This document shows, in pieces, positions 36,541 through 45,886 of a DNA stretch of 64,000 nucleotides. Numbering within the stretch: the stretch's first letter is position 1; the number at the start of each line of letters is the position of its first letter. This DNA is from Parablautia sp. Marseille-Q6255. Its GTDB lineage: Bacteria; Bacillota; Clostridia; Lachnospirales; Lachnospiraceae. The translations under genes were made by a program, and so were the position numbers. The stretch covers positions 62,001 through 126,000 of the forward strand of contig NZ_CATNVD010000012.1 in the NCBI RefSeq assembly GCF_951230155.1, written 5' to 3'. The notes under the pieces are model-generated. The model had not been told where the DNA came from, ran no database searches, and was given only the letters and a program-made list of their open reading frames with translations.

Positions 36541-37725
36541 CTAAAAGTATTCTTTTGCGAGCTTTTCAAATTCTGGAAGCGCCCGGCAGATCGTCTCATA
36601 AGAGACGCAGTACGCCAGACGCACGTACCCCGGACATGCGAAGGAAGATCCAGGCACCATCAGAATATGATATTTTTTTGCTGCTTCTACAAACTCCTGT
36701 TCCTTCTCTGTCGGCGATTTCATCCACAGATAAAATGCGCCCTGCGGCCTGATGCACGTAAACCCGCATGCAGTCAGTCCCTCGTACAGCGTTTTGCGGT
36801 TGCGGTCATAAAAATCCAGATCCACCCGCTCGTCCACACACCTTGCTACGGCAAGCTGCATCAGAGACGGCGCGTTCACACAGCCGATGATCCGGTTCGC
36901 GATCGTCGCAGCTGTGATCGTCCGCGCACTGTCCTCGACTTCATCCGGGATCACCACATAACCAATCCGCTCTCCCGGAAGAGACAGCGATTTGCTGTAG
37001 GAATATACGACCATCGTATTCGCATAATACTTTGTGAGAAACGGCACGGCCACACCGTCAAACGCCAGCTCCCGATACGGCTCATCAGAAATCAGATAAA
37101 TGGCATGACCGTACTCTCTCTGCTTTTCTTCGAGAAGCCCGGCCAGCTGCTGTATCGCCTCCTGCGTGTAGATGACGCCGGTCGGATTATGCGGATTATT
37201 GATAATGACTGCCTTCGTCTTTTCTGAAAGCCTTGTCTCAAGATCCCTGAGATTGAGTCCAAAGGACTCCTTATCCGGGGCGACCTCAACAAGCACTCCG
37301 TCATAATTGCGCACATAAGAACCGTACTCTACAAAATACGGCGCAAACACGATCACTTCATCCCCCGGATCAAGCAGCGTCTTCAGACACACATTCAGCC
37401 CGCTCCCTGCTCCGACTGTCATGATCAGATTCTCTGCCCGAAAGGCCGTCCCGAACCGCCTGTTAAGATCGTCCGCAATCGTCTCTCTCACATGGGGAAA
37501 CCCCGCATTGCTCATATAGCCATGAACAAATACGGGATCCTCCTCATCTAATATTTCCCGGATCGCCTCTTTGATCCTCTGCGGGGCAGGCACGTTCGGA
37601 TTGCCAAGGCTGAAATCATAGACCCTGTCCGCCCCGAACGTCTCCGCCATCTTTTTTCCTTCCTCAAACATTGCCCGGATCGCAGAATTATTCTGCAGAT
37701 ACGGTTTCATCTTCTCCGCTATCAT
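36541..37725 (-). CDS. Pyridoxal-phosphate aminotransferase (class I/II)
   Basis: 394 residues. The PLP lysine sits in YSYSKSLSLPGERIGY; other fold-type I motifs are NNPHNPTGVIY and the C-terminal FYLWMKSP. The closest named group is aspartate/aromatic-type aminotransferases, but the substrate cannot be read from the motifs. It starts behind CAGGGGGAGACCGT, and the stop lies 16 bp from the trkA start, so the genes are probably co-transcribed by proximity. Confidence 0.93.
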   Translation of the reverse strand: MIAEKMKPYLQNNSAIRAMFEEGKKMAETFGADRVYDFSLGNPNVPAPQRIKEAIREILDEEDPVFVHGYMSNAGFPHVRETIADDLNRRFGTAFRAENLIMTVGAGSGLNVCLKTLLDPGDEVIVFAPYFVEYGSYVRNYDGVLVEVAPDKESFGLNLRDLETRLSEKTKAVIINNPHNPTGVIYTQEAIQQLAGLLEEKQREYGHAIYLISDEPYRELAFDGVAVPFLTKYYANTMVVYSYSKSLSLPGERIGYVVIPDEVEDSARTITAATIANRIIGCVNAPSLMQLAVARCVDERVDLDFYDRNRKTLYEGLTACGFTCIRPQGAFYLWMKSPTEKEQEFVEAAKKYHILMVPGSSFACPGYVRLAYCVSYETICRALPEFEKLAKEYF

Positions 37726-37768
37726 ACGGTCTCCCCCCTGTCCTGTGTCACACGGTCACCGCCCCGTA

Positions 37769-38206
37769 TTATTTACAAAGATCTGCAACGACCTGATTGA
37801 TCACCTTTCCGTCAGCCTTCCCTTTCAGTTCTCCCATCACAGCCTTCATGATCTGGCCTTTATTCTTTGTCGCCAGTACATCGGCAAATTTCTCCTCGAT
37901 GACAGCCCGCACTTCCGCCTCTGAGAGCAGCTTCGGAGCATACTCGGAAATCACATCATAGCGGAACTGATACTCCTCCCTGAGGTCCGAACGCTCCTGC
38001 GGACACGTATCGATCTGCTCCCGGACGGTCTTGAGCTCCTTTAAGATCACGCGGTCTGTAAGCGCCTCCGGGATATCATCCCTGCAGCCCTCGTCGATCG
38101 CAGCCTTCTTTACTGCAGAAATCAGAGAAGAGATCGCCTCCTTGCGCGGCTTATCCTTTGCCTTCATCGCTGCTACCATATCTTTTCTCAGTAATTCAAT
38201 ATCCAT
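37769..38206 (-). CDS. YqeY (GatB/YqeY domain) protein
   Basis: 145 residues, the usual length for the stand-alone YqeY family, with the all-helical domain related to the tail of the GatB amidotransferase subunit. The C-terminus (NKGQIMKAVMGELKGKADGK) is typical. Proposed roles concern tRNA-dependent amidation or stress, but none is settled. It starts behind AGGAGGAAAGACGGT, 79 bp after valS. Confidence 0.93.
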   Translation of the reverse strand: MDIELLRKDMVAAMKAKDKPRKEAISSLISAVKKAAIDEGCRDDIPEALTDRVILKELKTVREQIDTCPQERSDLREEYQFRYDVISEYAPKLLSEAEVRAVIEEKFADVLATKNKGQIMKAVMGELKGKADGKVINQVVADLCK

Positions 38207-38262
38207 ACCGTCTTTCCTCCTTATCCGGTTTCCGTATTCCTTTTGTCTCCTGCATGGATCCT

Positions 38263-38287
38263 GGCAGACTTTCGTCTGCCGTTTTTT
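38263..38287 (+). terminator. Plus-oriented hairpin with T-run at the valS stop codon
   Basis: A 7-bp stem (GGCAGAC / GTCTGCC) with a TTTC loop is followed on the plus strand by six T residues that overlap the valS stop. On the minus (coding) strand it has no T-tail. It could block antisense transcription or act as an RNA processing hairpin between valS and yqeY. Confidence 0.5.
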
Positions 38288-40934
38288 ATTTTGTCAGGCT
38301 GGCCAGACGCTCCTTCACCTGATCCATCATCTGCGTATACTTTTCAAGCTTTGCCTTTTCCTCATCGATCTTTGCCTGCGGCGCCTTGCTGACAAAACGC
38401 TCATTGCCCAGCATCCCATTGACGCGGGCAAGCTCCTTGGTCAGACGCTCCTCCTCTTTCTTTAAGCGCTCGATCTCCTTATCAATATCTACAAGCTCTG
38501 CAAACGGCATATAAACAACTGCCTCCGGGATCACCGCAGATACAGCGTCCTCACTGATACCGTTCTTATCTGACTGTACGTGCACCTCGCTTGCATAGCC
38601 GAGTGTGGCAAAAAATACCCTGCCGTCCTCGAAAATGCTGCGTACCTGCGCGTTCTCTGATACGACAAATACCTGCGCCTTCTTGCTTGGCGGAACATTC
38701 ATGCCGGTACGCACATTACGGATGCCGCGGACTGCCTCCTTGATCGTCTCTACAGCCTGCTCCTCCTTCGCAAAATCCCATGCCGGATCAAACTCCGGCC
38801 ATGCGGAGATCATGATCGACTCCTCCTGCGGCCAGAGCGTACAGAAGATCTCCTCTGTGATAAACGGCATATACGGATGCAGAAGCTTCAGCGCATTCGT
38901 GAGCACTGTCCTTAACGTCCACAGAGCAGCCGCCTTCGTTGTGTCCGCATCATTGTACAGACGCGGCTTCACCATCTCGATATACCAGTCGCAGAATTCC
39001 TCCCAGATAAAATCATATACCTTCTGCACAGCAATGCCAAGCTCGTATTTTTCCATATTGTCCGTCACGTCTTTTGCAAGCGTGTTGACCTTGGAGAGGA
39101 TCCACCTGTCTGCCCCGGTCAGCGCGGCAGGGTCGATCGTCTCCGGCACCTGTGCCTTTTCCAGGTTCATCATAATGAACCGCGATGCATTCCATACCTT
39201 ATTTGCAAAGTTTCTCGAAGCCTCCACGCGCTCCATATAGAAACGCATGTCGTTGCCCGGCGCGTTTCCTGTCATCAGCGTCAGCCGCAGCGCATCTGCA
39301 CCATACTGGTCGATGATCTCAAGCGGATCGATACCATTTCCAAGAGACTTGCTCATTTTGCGGCCCTGGGAATCTCTTACAAGTCCGTGGATCAGCACGT
39401 GGTGGAACGGTACCTCTCCCGTCTGCTCCAGTGCGGAAAATACCATGCGGATGACCCAGAAGAAAATGATGTCGTATCCCGTCACAAGTACATCCGTCGG
39501 ATAGAAGTATTCCAGCTCCGGCGTCCTGTCCGGCCAGCCAAGCGTCGAAAACGGCCACAGCGCGGACGAAAACCATGTATCAAGCGTATCCTCATCCTGT
39601 GTCAGATGAGTGCAGCCGCACTTTGGACATACGGACGGCATCTCACGTGCGACGATCGTCTCACCACACTCGTCGCAGTAGTACGCCGGGATCCGGTGTC
39701 CCCACCACAGCTGTCTGGAGATACACCAGTCGCGGATGTTTTCCAGCCAGTGCAGATACGTCTTATCAAAACGATCCGGTACAAACTGCAGTGTTTTATT
39801 CTTTAATGCCTCGATCGCAGGCTTTGCCATCTCATCCATCTTTACAAACCACTGCGGCTTGATCATCGGCTCAACCGTTGTCTTGCAGCGGTCATGCGTA
39901 CCGACACTGTGACTGTGCGGCACAACCTTTACCAGCAGGCCAAGCTCCTCAAGATCCTTCACGATCGCCTTTCTAGCCTCATACCGCTCCATGCCTGCGT
40001 ACTTACCGCCCAGCTCATTGATCGTCGCATCATCATTCATGATCGTGATCTCCGGCAGGTTATGACGCTTTCCTACCTCAAAGTCATTCGGGTCGTGCGC
40101 CGGCGTGATCTTCACACAGCCTGTTCCGAATTCTTTATCCACATAGGCATCTGCAATGACCGGGATCTGTCTGCCTGTAAGCGGAAGCTCCAGCATCTTG
40201 CCTACGAGGTGGGCATACCGCTCATCCTCCGGATTGACTGCGACAGCCGTATCTCCAAGCAGCGTCTCCGGACGGGTCGTTGCGATCTCGACGAAGTTTC
40301 CTTCTTCTCCGACTACCGGATAGTTGATATGCCAGAAAAATCCATCCTGATCCTCATGCTCCACCTCTGCGTCGGAAATAGACGTATGGCAGACCGGACA
40401 CCAATTGATGATCCTGGAGCCTTTATAGATATAGCCCTTTTCATACAGCCGGATAAATACTTCCTGGACAGCTCTGGAACATCCCTCGTCCATTGTGAAG
40501 CGCTCCCTGTCCCAGTCGGCAGAAGCGCCAAGCTTTTTCAGCTGGTTGATGATCTTTCCGCCGTACTCTTCCTTCCACGCCCATGCGTGCTTCAGAAATT
40601 CTTCACGGCCGATCTCATCCTTATCAATGCCCTGCTCCCTGAGCTTTTCGATAACCTTCACCTCTGTCGCGATCGCCGCGTGGTCCGTTCCCGGCTGCCA
40701 CAGCGCCTCATATCCCTGCATCCGCTTAAAACGGATCAGGATATCCTGCATCGTTTCATCCAGTGCATGTCCCATATGAAGCTGCCCCGTAACGTTTGGC
40801 GGCGGCATCACGATCGTAAACGGTTTCTTGTCCGGGTTCGGTTCGGCATGGAAATATTTATTGTCCAGCCATTTCTGATACAGTCTGTCCTCGATCCCTT
40901 TTGGATCATACGTTTTTGCAAGCTCTTTACTCAT
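38286..40934 (-). CDS. valS: Valyl-tRNA synthetase
   Basis: 882 residues from the ATG at 40934, preceded by GGAGGAGTAT; the frame stays open upstream only through the leader. Class I synthetase motifs are seen: HIGH as [15 protein letters not shown] and KMSKS as [14 protein letters not shown]. The editing domain (CP1), an anticodon-binding domain and the C-terminal coiled-coil arm (about 815-880, [18 protein letters not shown]) complete the family layout. A zinc-type Cys cluster (CDECGE, CPKCGC) lies near residues 425-455. Expression is set by the T-box leader upstream. Confidence 0.98.
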   Translation of the reverse strand: MSKELAKTYDPKGIEDRLYQKWLDNKYFHAEPNPDKKPFTIVMPPPNVTGQLHMGHALDETMQDILIRFKRMQGYEALWQPGTDHAAIATEVKVIEKLREQGIDKDEIGREEFLKHAWAWKEEYGGKIINQLKKLGASADWDRERFTMDEGCSRAVQEVFIRLYEKGYIYKGSRIINWCPVCHTSISDAEVEHEDQDGFFWHINYPVVGEEGNFVEIATTRPETLLGDTAVAVNPEDERYAHLVGKMLELPLTGRQIPVIADAYVDKEFGTGCVKITPAHDPNDFEVGKRHNLPEITIMNDDATINELGGKYAGMERYEARKAIVKDLEELGLLVKVVPHSHSVGTHDRCKTTVEPMIKPQWFVKMDEMAKPAIEALKNKTLQFVPDRFDKTYLHWLENIRDWCISRQLWWGHRIPAYYCDECGETIVAREMPSVCPKCGCTHLTQDEDTLDTWFSSALWPFSTLGWPDRTPELEYFYPTDVLVTGYDIIFFWVIRMVFSALEQTGEVPFHHVLIHGLVRDSQGRKMSKSLGNGIDPLEIIDQYGADALRLTLMTGNAPGNDMRFYMERVEASRNFANKVWNASRFIMMNLEKAQVPETIDPAALTGADRWILSKVNTLAKDVTDNMEKYELGIAVQKVYDFIWEEFCDWYIEMVKPRLYNDADTTKAAALWTLRTVLTNALKLLHPYMPFITEEIFCTLWPQEESIMISAWPEFDPAWDFAKEEQAVETIKEAVRGIRNVRTGMNVPPSKKAQVFVVSENAQVRSIFEDGRVFFATLGYASEVHVQSDKNGISEDAVSAVIPEAVVYMPFAELVDIDKEIERLKKEEERLTKELARVNGMLGNERFVSKAPQAKIDEEKAKLEKYTQMMDQVKERLASLTK

Positions 40935-40976
40935 ATACTCCTCCTTGTAGGTATTCATTCTGTGAATGCAGACAAC

Positions 40977-41023
40977 CTGGCTGCCGCGGCTGCAAGCAGC
41001 CCCGCCGCCATTCTCGATTTTGC
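40977..41023. repeat. 47-bp direct repeat in the valS leader, copy 1
   Basis: This 47-bp GC-rich sequence recurs at 41101-41147 with one mismatch; the copy starts are 124 bp apart. It lies between the T-box terminator and the valS start and codes for no apparent gene. Confidence 0.9.
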
Positions 41024-41100
41024 CTGTGATACGCCGTGCTGCACCTCGCATCCGCTTCGCTTCTCCTCGGTCGCGGGCATTCGCCCTATAAAATCTTCGT

Positions 41101-41147
41101 CTGGCTACCGCGGCTGCAAGCAGCCCCGCCGCCATTCTCGATTTTGC
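41101..41147. repeat. 47-bp direct repeat in the valS leader, copy 2
   Basis: Second copy of the repeat at 40977-41023. Together they make the post-terminator leader unusually long (about 230 bases). The region between the copies shows no gene. Confidence 0.9.
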
Positions 41148-41167
41148 ACGGCTCATTGCTTTCGCGC

Positions 41168-41454
41168 AAAAAAGCCCTTTGTATATCCTCTTGGAAGATA
41201 TACAAAGGGCGAATGTCTCGCGGTACCACCTTTTCTTACGGACAGCCTCTCGCCGGCAAACTGTGACATCTGGCATCCGTATCTCTTTCTTCTGTAACGG
41301 GAAGCCCCGGAACAGCCTACACACGTCCTGCGCTTCAGCTATTCGGTTCAAAAGCTACCTTCCGCATCTGCTTTCCCGGACAGCCTCCCAGCCTACGAGC
41401 CGTCCTCTCTTGCGGCGCACCATGCGTACTCCTCTTTCTCATTACCTTTTTATG
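41168..41454 (-). promoter_or_regulatory. T-box leader of valS with terminator
   Basis: The minus-strand T-box sequence AAGGTGGTACCGCG lies at 41219-41232. It is followed by a 14-bp terminator stem (GCCCTTTGTATATC and its complement, 41174-41210) and six T residues (41168-41173). Stem I elements (AGAGAGG, then GAAGGTAGC..TTTGAACC) lie upstream. Uncharged tRNA-Val is expected to bind the leader and favour read-through. I did not assign the specifier codon with certainty. Confidence 0.93.
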
Positions 41455-41460
41455 ATTAGT

Positions 41461-41489
41461 ATCTTAGCGAATGCAGGTATATTTGTCAA
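41461..41489 (-). promoter_or_regulatory. Promoter of the valS T-box leader
   Basis: Minus-strand TTGACA (41484-41489), 17-bp spacer, TAAGAT (41461-41466), about 7 bp before the leader start. Confidence 0.75.
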
Positions 41490-41686
41490 GATGAATTTCC
41501 CGATTTAAAAAACGGGCCGTCCCGCCCTCCTCCGGGATCAGCCGCCGCGAAAACCAGGCTGCGAAAACCTGATAGAATAATAGATGAATCCGGCAAAAAT
41601 CTGTGTTATACTGTCCCCTGTAACAGCAACCGGAATCATCTTACTTTTCAATCGTTTTACTTTTATAAAAGGAGGATACTGACTTT

Positions 41687-42196
41687 ATGAATCCCAGTAC
41701 AATCTGCGATCCATCAGGCGCCGCTGCCGCAGAGCTCAAAGAGATCTTTGCGTATTACGCCGGTCAGCGCGACAAAAAGGATCAGGACGTCATCGTCCAG
41801 ATGTTAAAAGAGCTCCAGGAGGTCAATGGCTTTCTGACACCGGAGCTAAAAGAACAGGCGGCGCAGACTGCCGAAGTCCCGCTCTCGCTGATCAGCCTTC
41901 TGATCCGGACGTATCCAAGTCTGAAAGAAGCCGCCTACACCCATGTGATCACCGTTTGCTCCGGTGAACGCTGTGCGAAAAAGAACGGCCGTCAGATCGC
42001 CGAGATCGTCCGCAGGGAGCTTCGCATCGGCAAAAATAACCTCTCTGCTGATGGCACCTGCCTGCTGAAGACACAAAACTGTCTGAAGCAGTGCCGGACT
42101 TCTGCGAATTTTATCATTGATGACGTCCTCTATTCCAACATAAAGCCGGAGCAGGTGCCCGATATTTTAAAACAGGCTCTGTCCGCACAGAAATAG
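41687..42196 (+). CDS. NuoE-like [2Fe-2S] thioredoxin-fold ferredoxin
   Basis: 169 residues, close to the length of NuoE/HndA subunits. An N-terminal helical part is followed by a thioredoxin-like ferredoxin domain with four cluster cysteines spaced as in the family: CSGERC (C-x4-C) and, about 36 residues later, CLKQC (C-x3-C). Partners normally sit beside it (NuoF-like or hydrogenase subunits), but none is adjacent here. It starts behind AAAAGGAGGATACTGACTTT and converges on the MATE gene. Fold and cluster are well supported; the electron partner is unknown. Confidence 0.88.
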   Translation: MNPSTICDPSGAAAAELKEIFAYYAGQRDKKDQDVIVQMLKELQEVNGFLTPELKEQAAQTAEVPLSLISLLIRTYPSLKEAAYTHVITVCSGERCAKKNGRQIAEIVRRELRIGKNNLSADGTCLLKTQNCLKQCRTSANFIIDDVLYSNIKPEQVPDILKQALSAQK

Positions 42197-42204
42197 AGCG
42201 CGTC

Positions 42205-43554
42205 TCACTCTCCGAGCGTGATCTTTTTCCATTTTCCCTGCGCATACCGCGCCACGCACACGGCTGCAGTGATCAGCCAGGTAAGCCCGGTCGTATACCA
42301 GACCGCCCAGTATCCGATCACCGGTATTGCGGCAAGCACAACGGAAAAGCCGATCCTGCCAATGACTTCCACCAGCCCGCTGATAAATGCAAAAACAGAA
42401 TCACCCGCGCCATTTAGTACGCTTCGCGCTATGTAAATAAAACCAAGCGGCAGGAAGAACCACGACAGGATCTGCACTGCGCGTCCGCCGATCGCGATAA
42501 CAGTCTCATCCGCTACGAAAAGACGCACAAAATCGTTGCCCCACACATACATTGCCACCAGCATCACCACGCTGAAGGCGATAATGAGTTTTACGGAGCT
42601 GCGATAGCCCTTCTTTACACGCTCCACGTTGCCTGCGCCAAGATTCTGTCCTGTGAAGGTCGCAAGCGCCATACTCAGTGAGTTAAACGGCTGCTGGACA
42701 AGCTGCTCGATACGGGAGGTCGCCGCAAATGCCGCGATCACATCCTCCCCGAAACGGTTGATCACACCCTGCAGCGCCACGCAGGAAATCGCGATCAGTG
42801 TGCCCTGCGCTCCAAAAGGTATCCCCAGCTTTAGGCAGCGCTCTATGATGATGCGGTCCGGGCGGAAATTTTCCTTTGTCAGACGAAAATACGGATTCTT
42901 TGCGACCGCATAAACCATACATCCAACCGCAGAAAGTGCCTGCGCCAGTATCGTTGCCCATGCGACTCCGGCTACGCCCATATGGAAGACCAGCACAAAA
43001 AGCAGATCTCCGATCACATTCAGGATACTCGCCACCACAAGAAAAATAAGCGGCGTTTTTGAGTCTCCGAGCGCGCGCAGCAATGCCGCGATCCCGTTAT
43101 AAAACACAACGGAGATCAGCCCTGCGCAGACGATCTGCAGATATGCGCGTGCATCCGCAAAGATTGCCTCCGGCGTATGTAACATATGCAGGACGGGATC
43201 TGCCAGCAGAAATGATATCACACTCACAAGCAGCCCCATACCAAACAGCAGATACACGGAGTTTCCGATACAGTCTTTTACACGCTTTTCATTTTTCATC
43301 CCAAAATACTGTGCCATCAGCACACCGGCTCCGGTCGCAAAGCCGTTGCACAGAGAAAAGTATAAAAAGTTCAGCGATGAGGTCATACCGACCGCTGCAA
43401 GCGCGTTTTTTCCCACATAATTTCCTACGATAATAGAATCCACCATGTTATAAAACTGCTGAAAAATATTTCCGATCAGCATCGGTACAGAAAATTTCAG
43501 CAGAAGCGACAGTTCATTCCCACTCGTCATGTCGCATACGTATTGTTTTGCCAT
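42205..43554 (-). CDS. MATE family efflux transporter
   Basis: 449 residues with about 12 membrane helices. The start (LSLLLKFSVPMLIGNIFQQF, then MVDSIIVGNYVGKNALAAVG) and the repeat in the second half show the MATE fold. It exports cationic drugs or metabolites with Na+ or H+. The stop lies 8 bp from that of the convergent ferredoxin gene. A GAGGTGTGAG site precedes the ATG. Confidence 0.95.
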   Translation of the reverse strand: MAKQYVCDMTSGNELSLLLKFSVPMLIGNIFQQFYNMVDSIIVGNYVGKNALAAVGMTSSLNFLYFSLCNGFATGAGVLMAQYFGMKNEKRVKDCIGNSVYLLFGMGLLVSVISFLLADPVLHMLHTPEAIFADARAYLQIVCAGLISVVFYNGIAALLRALGDSKTPLIFLVVASILNVIGDLLFVLVFHMGVAGVAWATILAQALSAVGCMVYAVAKNPYFRLTKENFRPDRIIIERCLKLGIPFGAQGTLIAISCVALQGVINRFGEDVIAAFAATSRIEQLVQQPFNSLSMALATFTGQNLGAGNVERVKKGYRSSVKLIIAFSVVMLVAMYVWGNDFVRLFVADETVIAIGGRAVQILSWFFLPLGFIYIARSVLNGAGDSVFAFISGLVEVIGRIGFSVVLAAIPVIGYWAVWYTTGLTWLITAAVCVARYAQGKWKKITLGE

Positions 43555-43681
43555 CTCACACCTCTGTCATACTCTCACAAATCATTTTCCTGCACGGCAC
43601 ACACCGGCTATCCGGGATCACGCACCCGATATCATGTAATGCCACGTTCCATTTTATCCAGAGATGTCAAACTGTCAAGCC

Positions 43682-43945
43682 CTAATTTTTTTCTGTTGTC
43701 TCAGAATATTTCCGGTTGATCCATGCGACCGCCTGCGCGATCCCCTCGTTGCTCAGTTCAAAGTATTCGGACTGTTTCTGGTCGTCCGGAGTCGCTTCCC
43801 AGCAAAACGGTTCCGGGTATACGAAAGCCTGCAGCCTGTCCTCTGACTTGCACAGCATATAGCGCATCTTTCCATGAGAACCGCAAAAACGCTCCTTTTT
43901 CACAAGCTCCAGGGAAAACATTCCCTGCAGAGAAATCTCATCCAT
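43682..43945 (-). CDS. Small protein of unknown function, 87 residues
   Basis: No recognised family. It is soluble and rich in Glu and aromatic residues, with two Cys. It starts behind GAGAGGATAGGAA, 3 bp after the stop of the SUV3-like helicase gene, so it is very likely the last gene of that operon. The tight spacing is the main support for it being real. Confidence 0.7.
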   Translation of the reverse strand: MDEISLQGMFSLELVKKERFCGSHGKMRYMLCKSEDRLQAFVYPEPFCWEATPDDQKQSEYFELSNEGIAQAVAWINRKYSETTEKN

Positions 43946-43948
43946 TTC

Positions 43949-45886
43949 CTATCCTCTCCTGTCATAGCAGTCATCGCAGATCCGGTATACGCCCGTCAGC
44001 GGCAAAAGCTTTCCGCAGTACTGGCAGCGGGCGATGTAGCTGGTCTTTCCCTTCGTCAGGTATCGCATGATATTTGACTCTGTATGCTCCCGCTCCCTTT
44101 GCAGCCACGCCTCGTCAACCACCTTTCCCATGCGGTGAGAAAACTGATAATACAGATCCAGCTGCTTGTAATACGTCTCGTACTTCATAATACCGCCGCG
44201 GTCCCTCCGGTCAAGCTGCGGCTTTTTCAGCGATATATCTGCCGAATAGGTCTGACAGTATTCCAGCCACAGCGCCACGACGCGCCGGTCCTTGATATCG
44301 ATCGGACAGGTGATCATCCGGTAGAGAAGCCGCTTGTTCGTAAAACCGTCAATGCTGTTGCGCACCTTATATGCCTTATCATAAAGGAAGAGCGCCTCGT
44401 CTACATTTTCTTTCTCAAACGGCTGCGAGGGCTCCACATCATGCCATACCCGCAGGATCTCATCCAGAGGCTCGTCAATGTCGAGCAGTACCTGCGAAAA
44501 ACCGAGATTTACCCTGGTAAGCGGCTGCTCCGCGAGCTCATAATTTGCCCGGATATAAGCAAGCGCCTCCTCTCCCATCGCAGTCACATAGCCCGTATCA
44601 TAGATGCCGAACCTTCCGGCCCGCCCTGCGATCTGCCGGATTTCAGATACCTGCAGAGATCTTCTGCCTGTACCGTCGAATTTTTCTGTCTGTAAAAATA
44701 CGATCCTGCGCACAGGGAGATTCAGCCCCATACCGATCGCATCCGTCGAAACAACAACCTTCGTGCGTCCGCCTGCAAACAGCTGCACCTGGCGGCGCCG
44801 GATCTCCGGCGGGAGGCTTCCGTAGATCACGCTTGCATTGATCCCCTGCTCCTCCAGACGCCCCGCGGCATCGAGGACTGATTTTTTAGAAAAGACGATC
44901 AGCGCATCCCCCTCCTGCACATCCTGCGGGAAACGAAATGACTCATCCTCGCACACCAGAGCTGTCTTTCTCTCGTAATAATGCTCCTCCCACGTATCCT
45001 GGCACAGCGTGATCAGGTGCTTCAGGACCTCTACTGCTGCTGGACTTGTGCAGACATGGATCTCCCGCGCCTTCAGTCCCAGCACCGCCTTCGTCCACGA
45101 ATGTCCGCGGTCCGCATCTGCCATAAGCTGCGCCTCATCCAGCACAGCTACCTCATACAGCTCATCGTAGTCTGCCATCTCAACCGTTGAGGCTGTAATG
45201 CGGCTCCCCGGCTCCTCGATGCACTCCTGCCCGGTCAGCATCGTACACGGCACGCCGGCCTCGTTCATGCGCTCGTACACCTCCAGTGCGAGCAGGCGCA
45301 GCGGTCCGAGGTAGACTCCCCTTTGCGCTGTCTTCAGCCGCTCCAGCGCCTGAAAGGTCTTTCCGCTGTTTGTCGGTCCGATATGCAGGATAAATCTGCG
45401 GTGCATATCAAGCGCTTCCGGAAATTCCAACTCTGGTCTTGTCGGCACAAGCTCCAGGATCTTGTTTTTAATCTGATACTGATGGTACAGCGGATACAGC
45501 GTAAACAGCGTCCTAGTGCAGATCGCTCCCGGCATCTGGCGGCCAAGCCATGCCAGAAAGGCTCCGTCTATCCCTTCCCTCTGGTCCGGCAGCAAAAATC
45601 CCATATCAAGCTGTACAAGCTTTGGAAGAAGCTCCTCCCGGATGACCTCCAGCGCTTTTCCCTGATTCCGGCGGTATGCAAGCACAGCCAGGTTTTTGAC
45701 CTGACGGTGGTAGTCCTCCAGCACAGAGCTGTTGACGCGCGATGCCCGTGCACTTCTTATCTGACGGCGCAGCCGTTCCATTTTCCCGCCAAAGTCACTG
45801 CAGCTTACCATCTTTTTCTGCTTCTTTTTCATCTGCTGCTCATACTGCGCAATATAAAACTGTACTAACTTTTTCGTCTGTATCAT
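43949..45886 (-). CDS. SUV3-like DExH-box RNA helicase with C-terminal zinc ribbon
   Basis: 645 residues from the ATG at 45886, which overlaps the TatD stop (ATGA). Motif I is HIGPTNSGKTFQAL, the GPTNSGKT form typical of the mitochondrial SUV3/degradosome helicases; motif II is VLDEAQLM. Motif VI reads QIAGRAGRFG. The protein ends in a Cys pair region (CQYCGKLLP, then CDDCYDRRG) that should bind zinc. SUV3 unwinds RNA for exonuclease decay, so a role in RNA turnover is likely but not shown. Confidence 0.9.
   Translation of the reverse strand: MIQTKKLVQFYIAQYEQQMKKKQKKMVSCSDFGGKMERLRRQIRSARASRVNSSVLEDYHRQVKNLAVLAYRRNQGKALEVIREELLPKLVQLDMGFLLPDQREGIDGAFLAWLGRQMPGAICTRTLFTLYPLYHQYQIKNKILELVPTRPELEFPEALDMHRRFILHIGPTNSGKTFQALERLKTAQRGVYLGPLRLLALEVYERMNEAGVPCTMLTGQECIEEPGSRITASTVEMADYDELYEVAVLDEAQLMADADRGHSWTKAVLGLKAREIHVCTSPAAVEVLKHLITLCQDTWEEHYYERKTALVCEDESFRFPQDVQEGDALIVFSKKSVLDAAGRLEEQGINASVIYGSLPPEIRRRQVQLFAGGRTKVVVSTDAIGMGLNLPVRRIVFLQTEKFDGTGRRSLQVSEIRQIAGRAGRFGIYDTGYVTAMGEEALAYIRANYELAEQPLTRVNLGFSQVLLDIDEPLDEILRVWHDVEPSQPFEKENVDEALFLYDKAYKVRNSIDGFTNKRLLYRMITCPIDIKDRRVVALWLEYCQTYSADISLKKPQLDRRDRGGIMKYETYYKQLDLYYQFSHRMGKVVDEAWLQREREHTESNIMRYLTKGKTSYIARCQYCGKLLPLTGVYRICDDCYDRRG

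Noticed and set aside
40935-41351. Possible 139-residue N-terminal extension of ValS
   Set aside because: The extra frame lies in the T-box leader and has no family character; the ATG at 40934 follows GGAGGAG.
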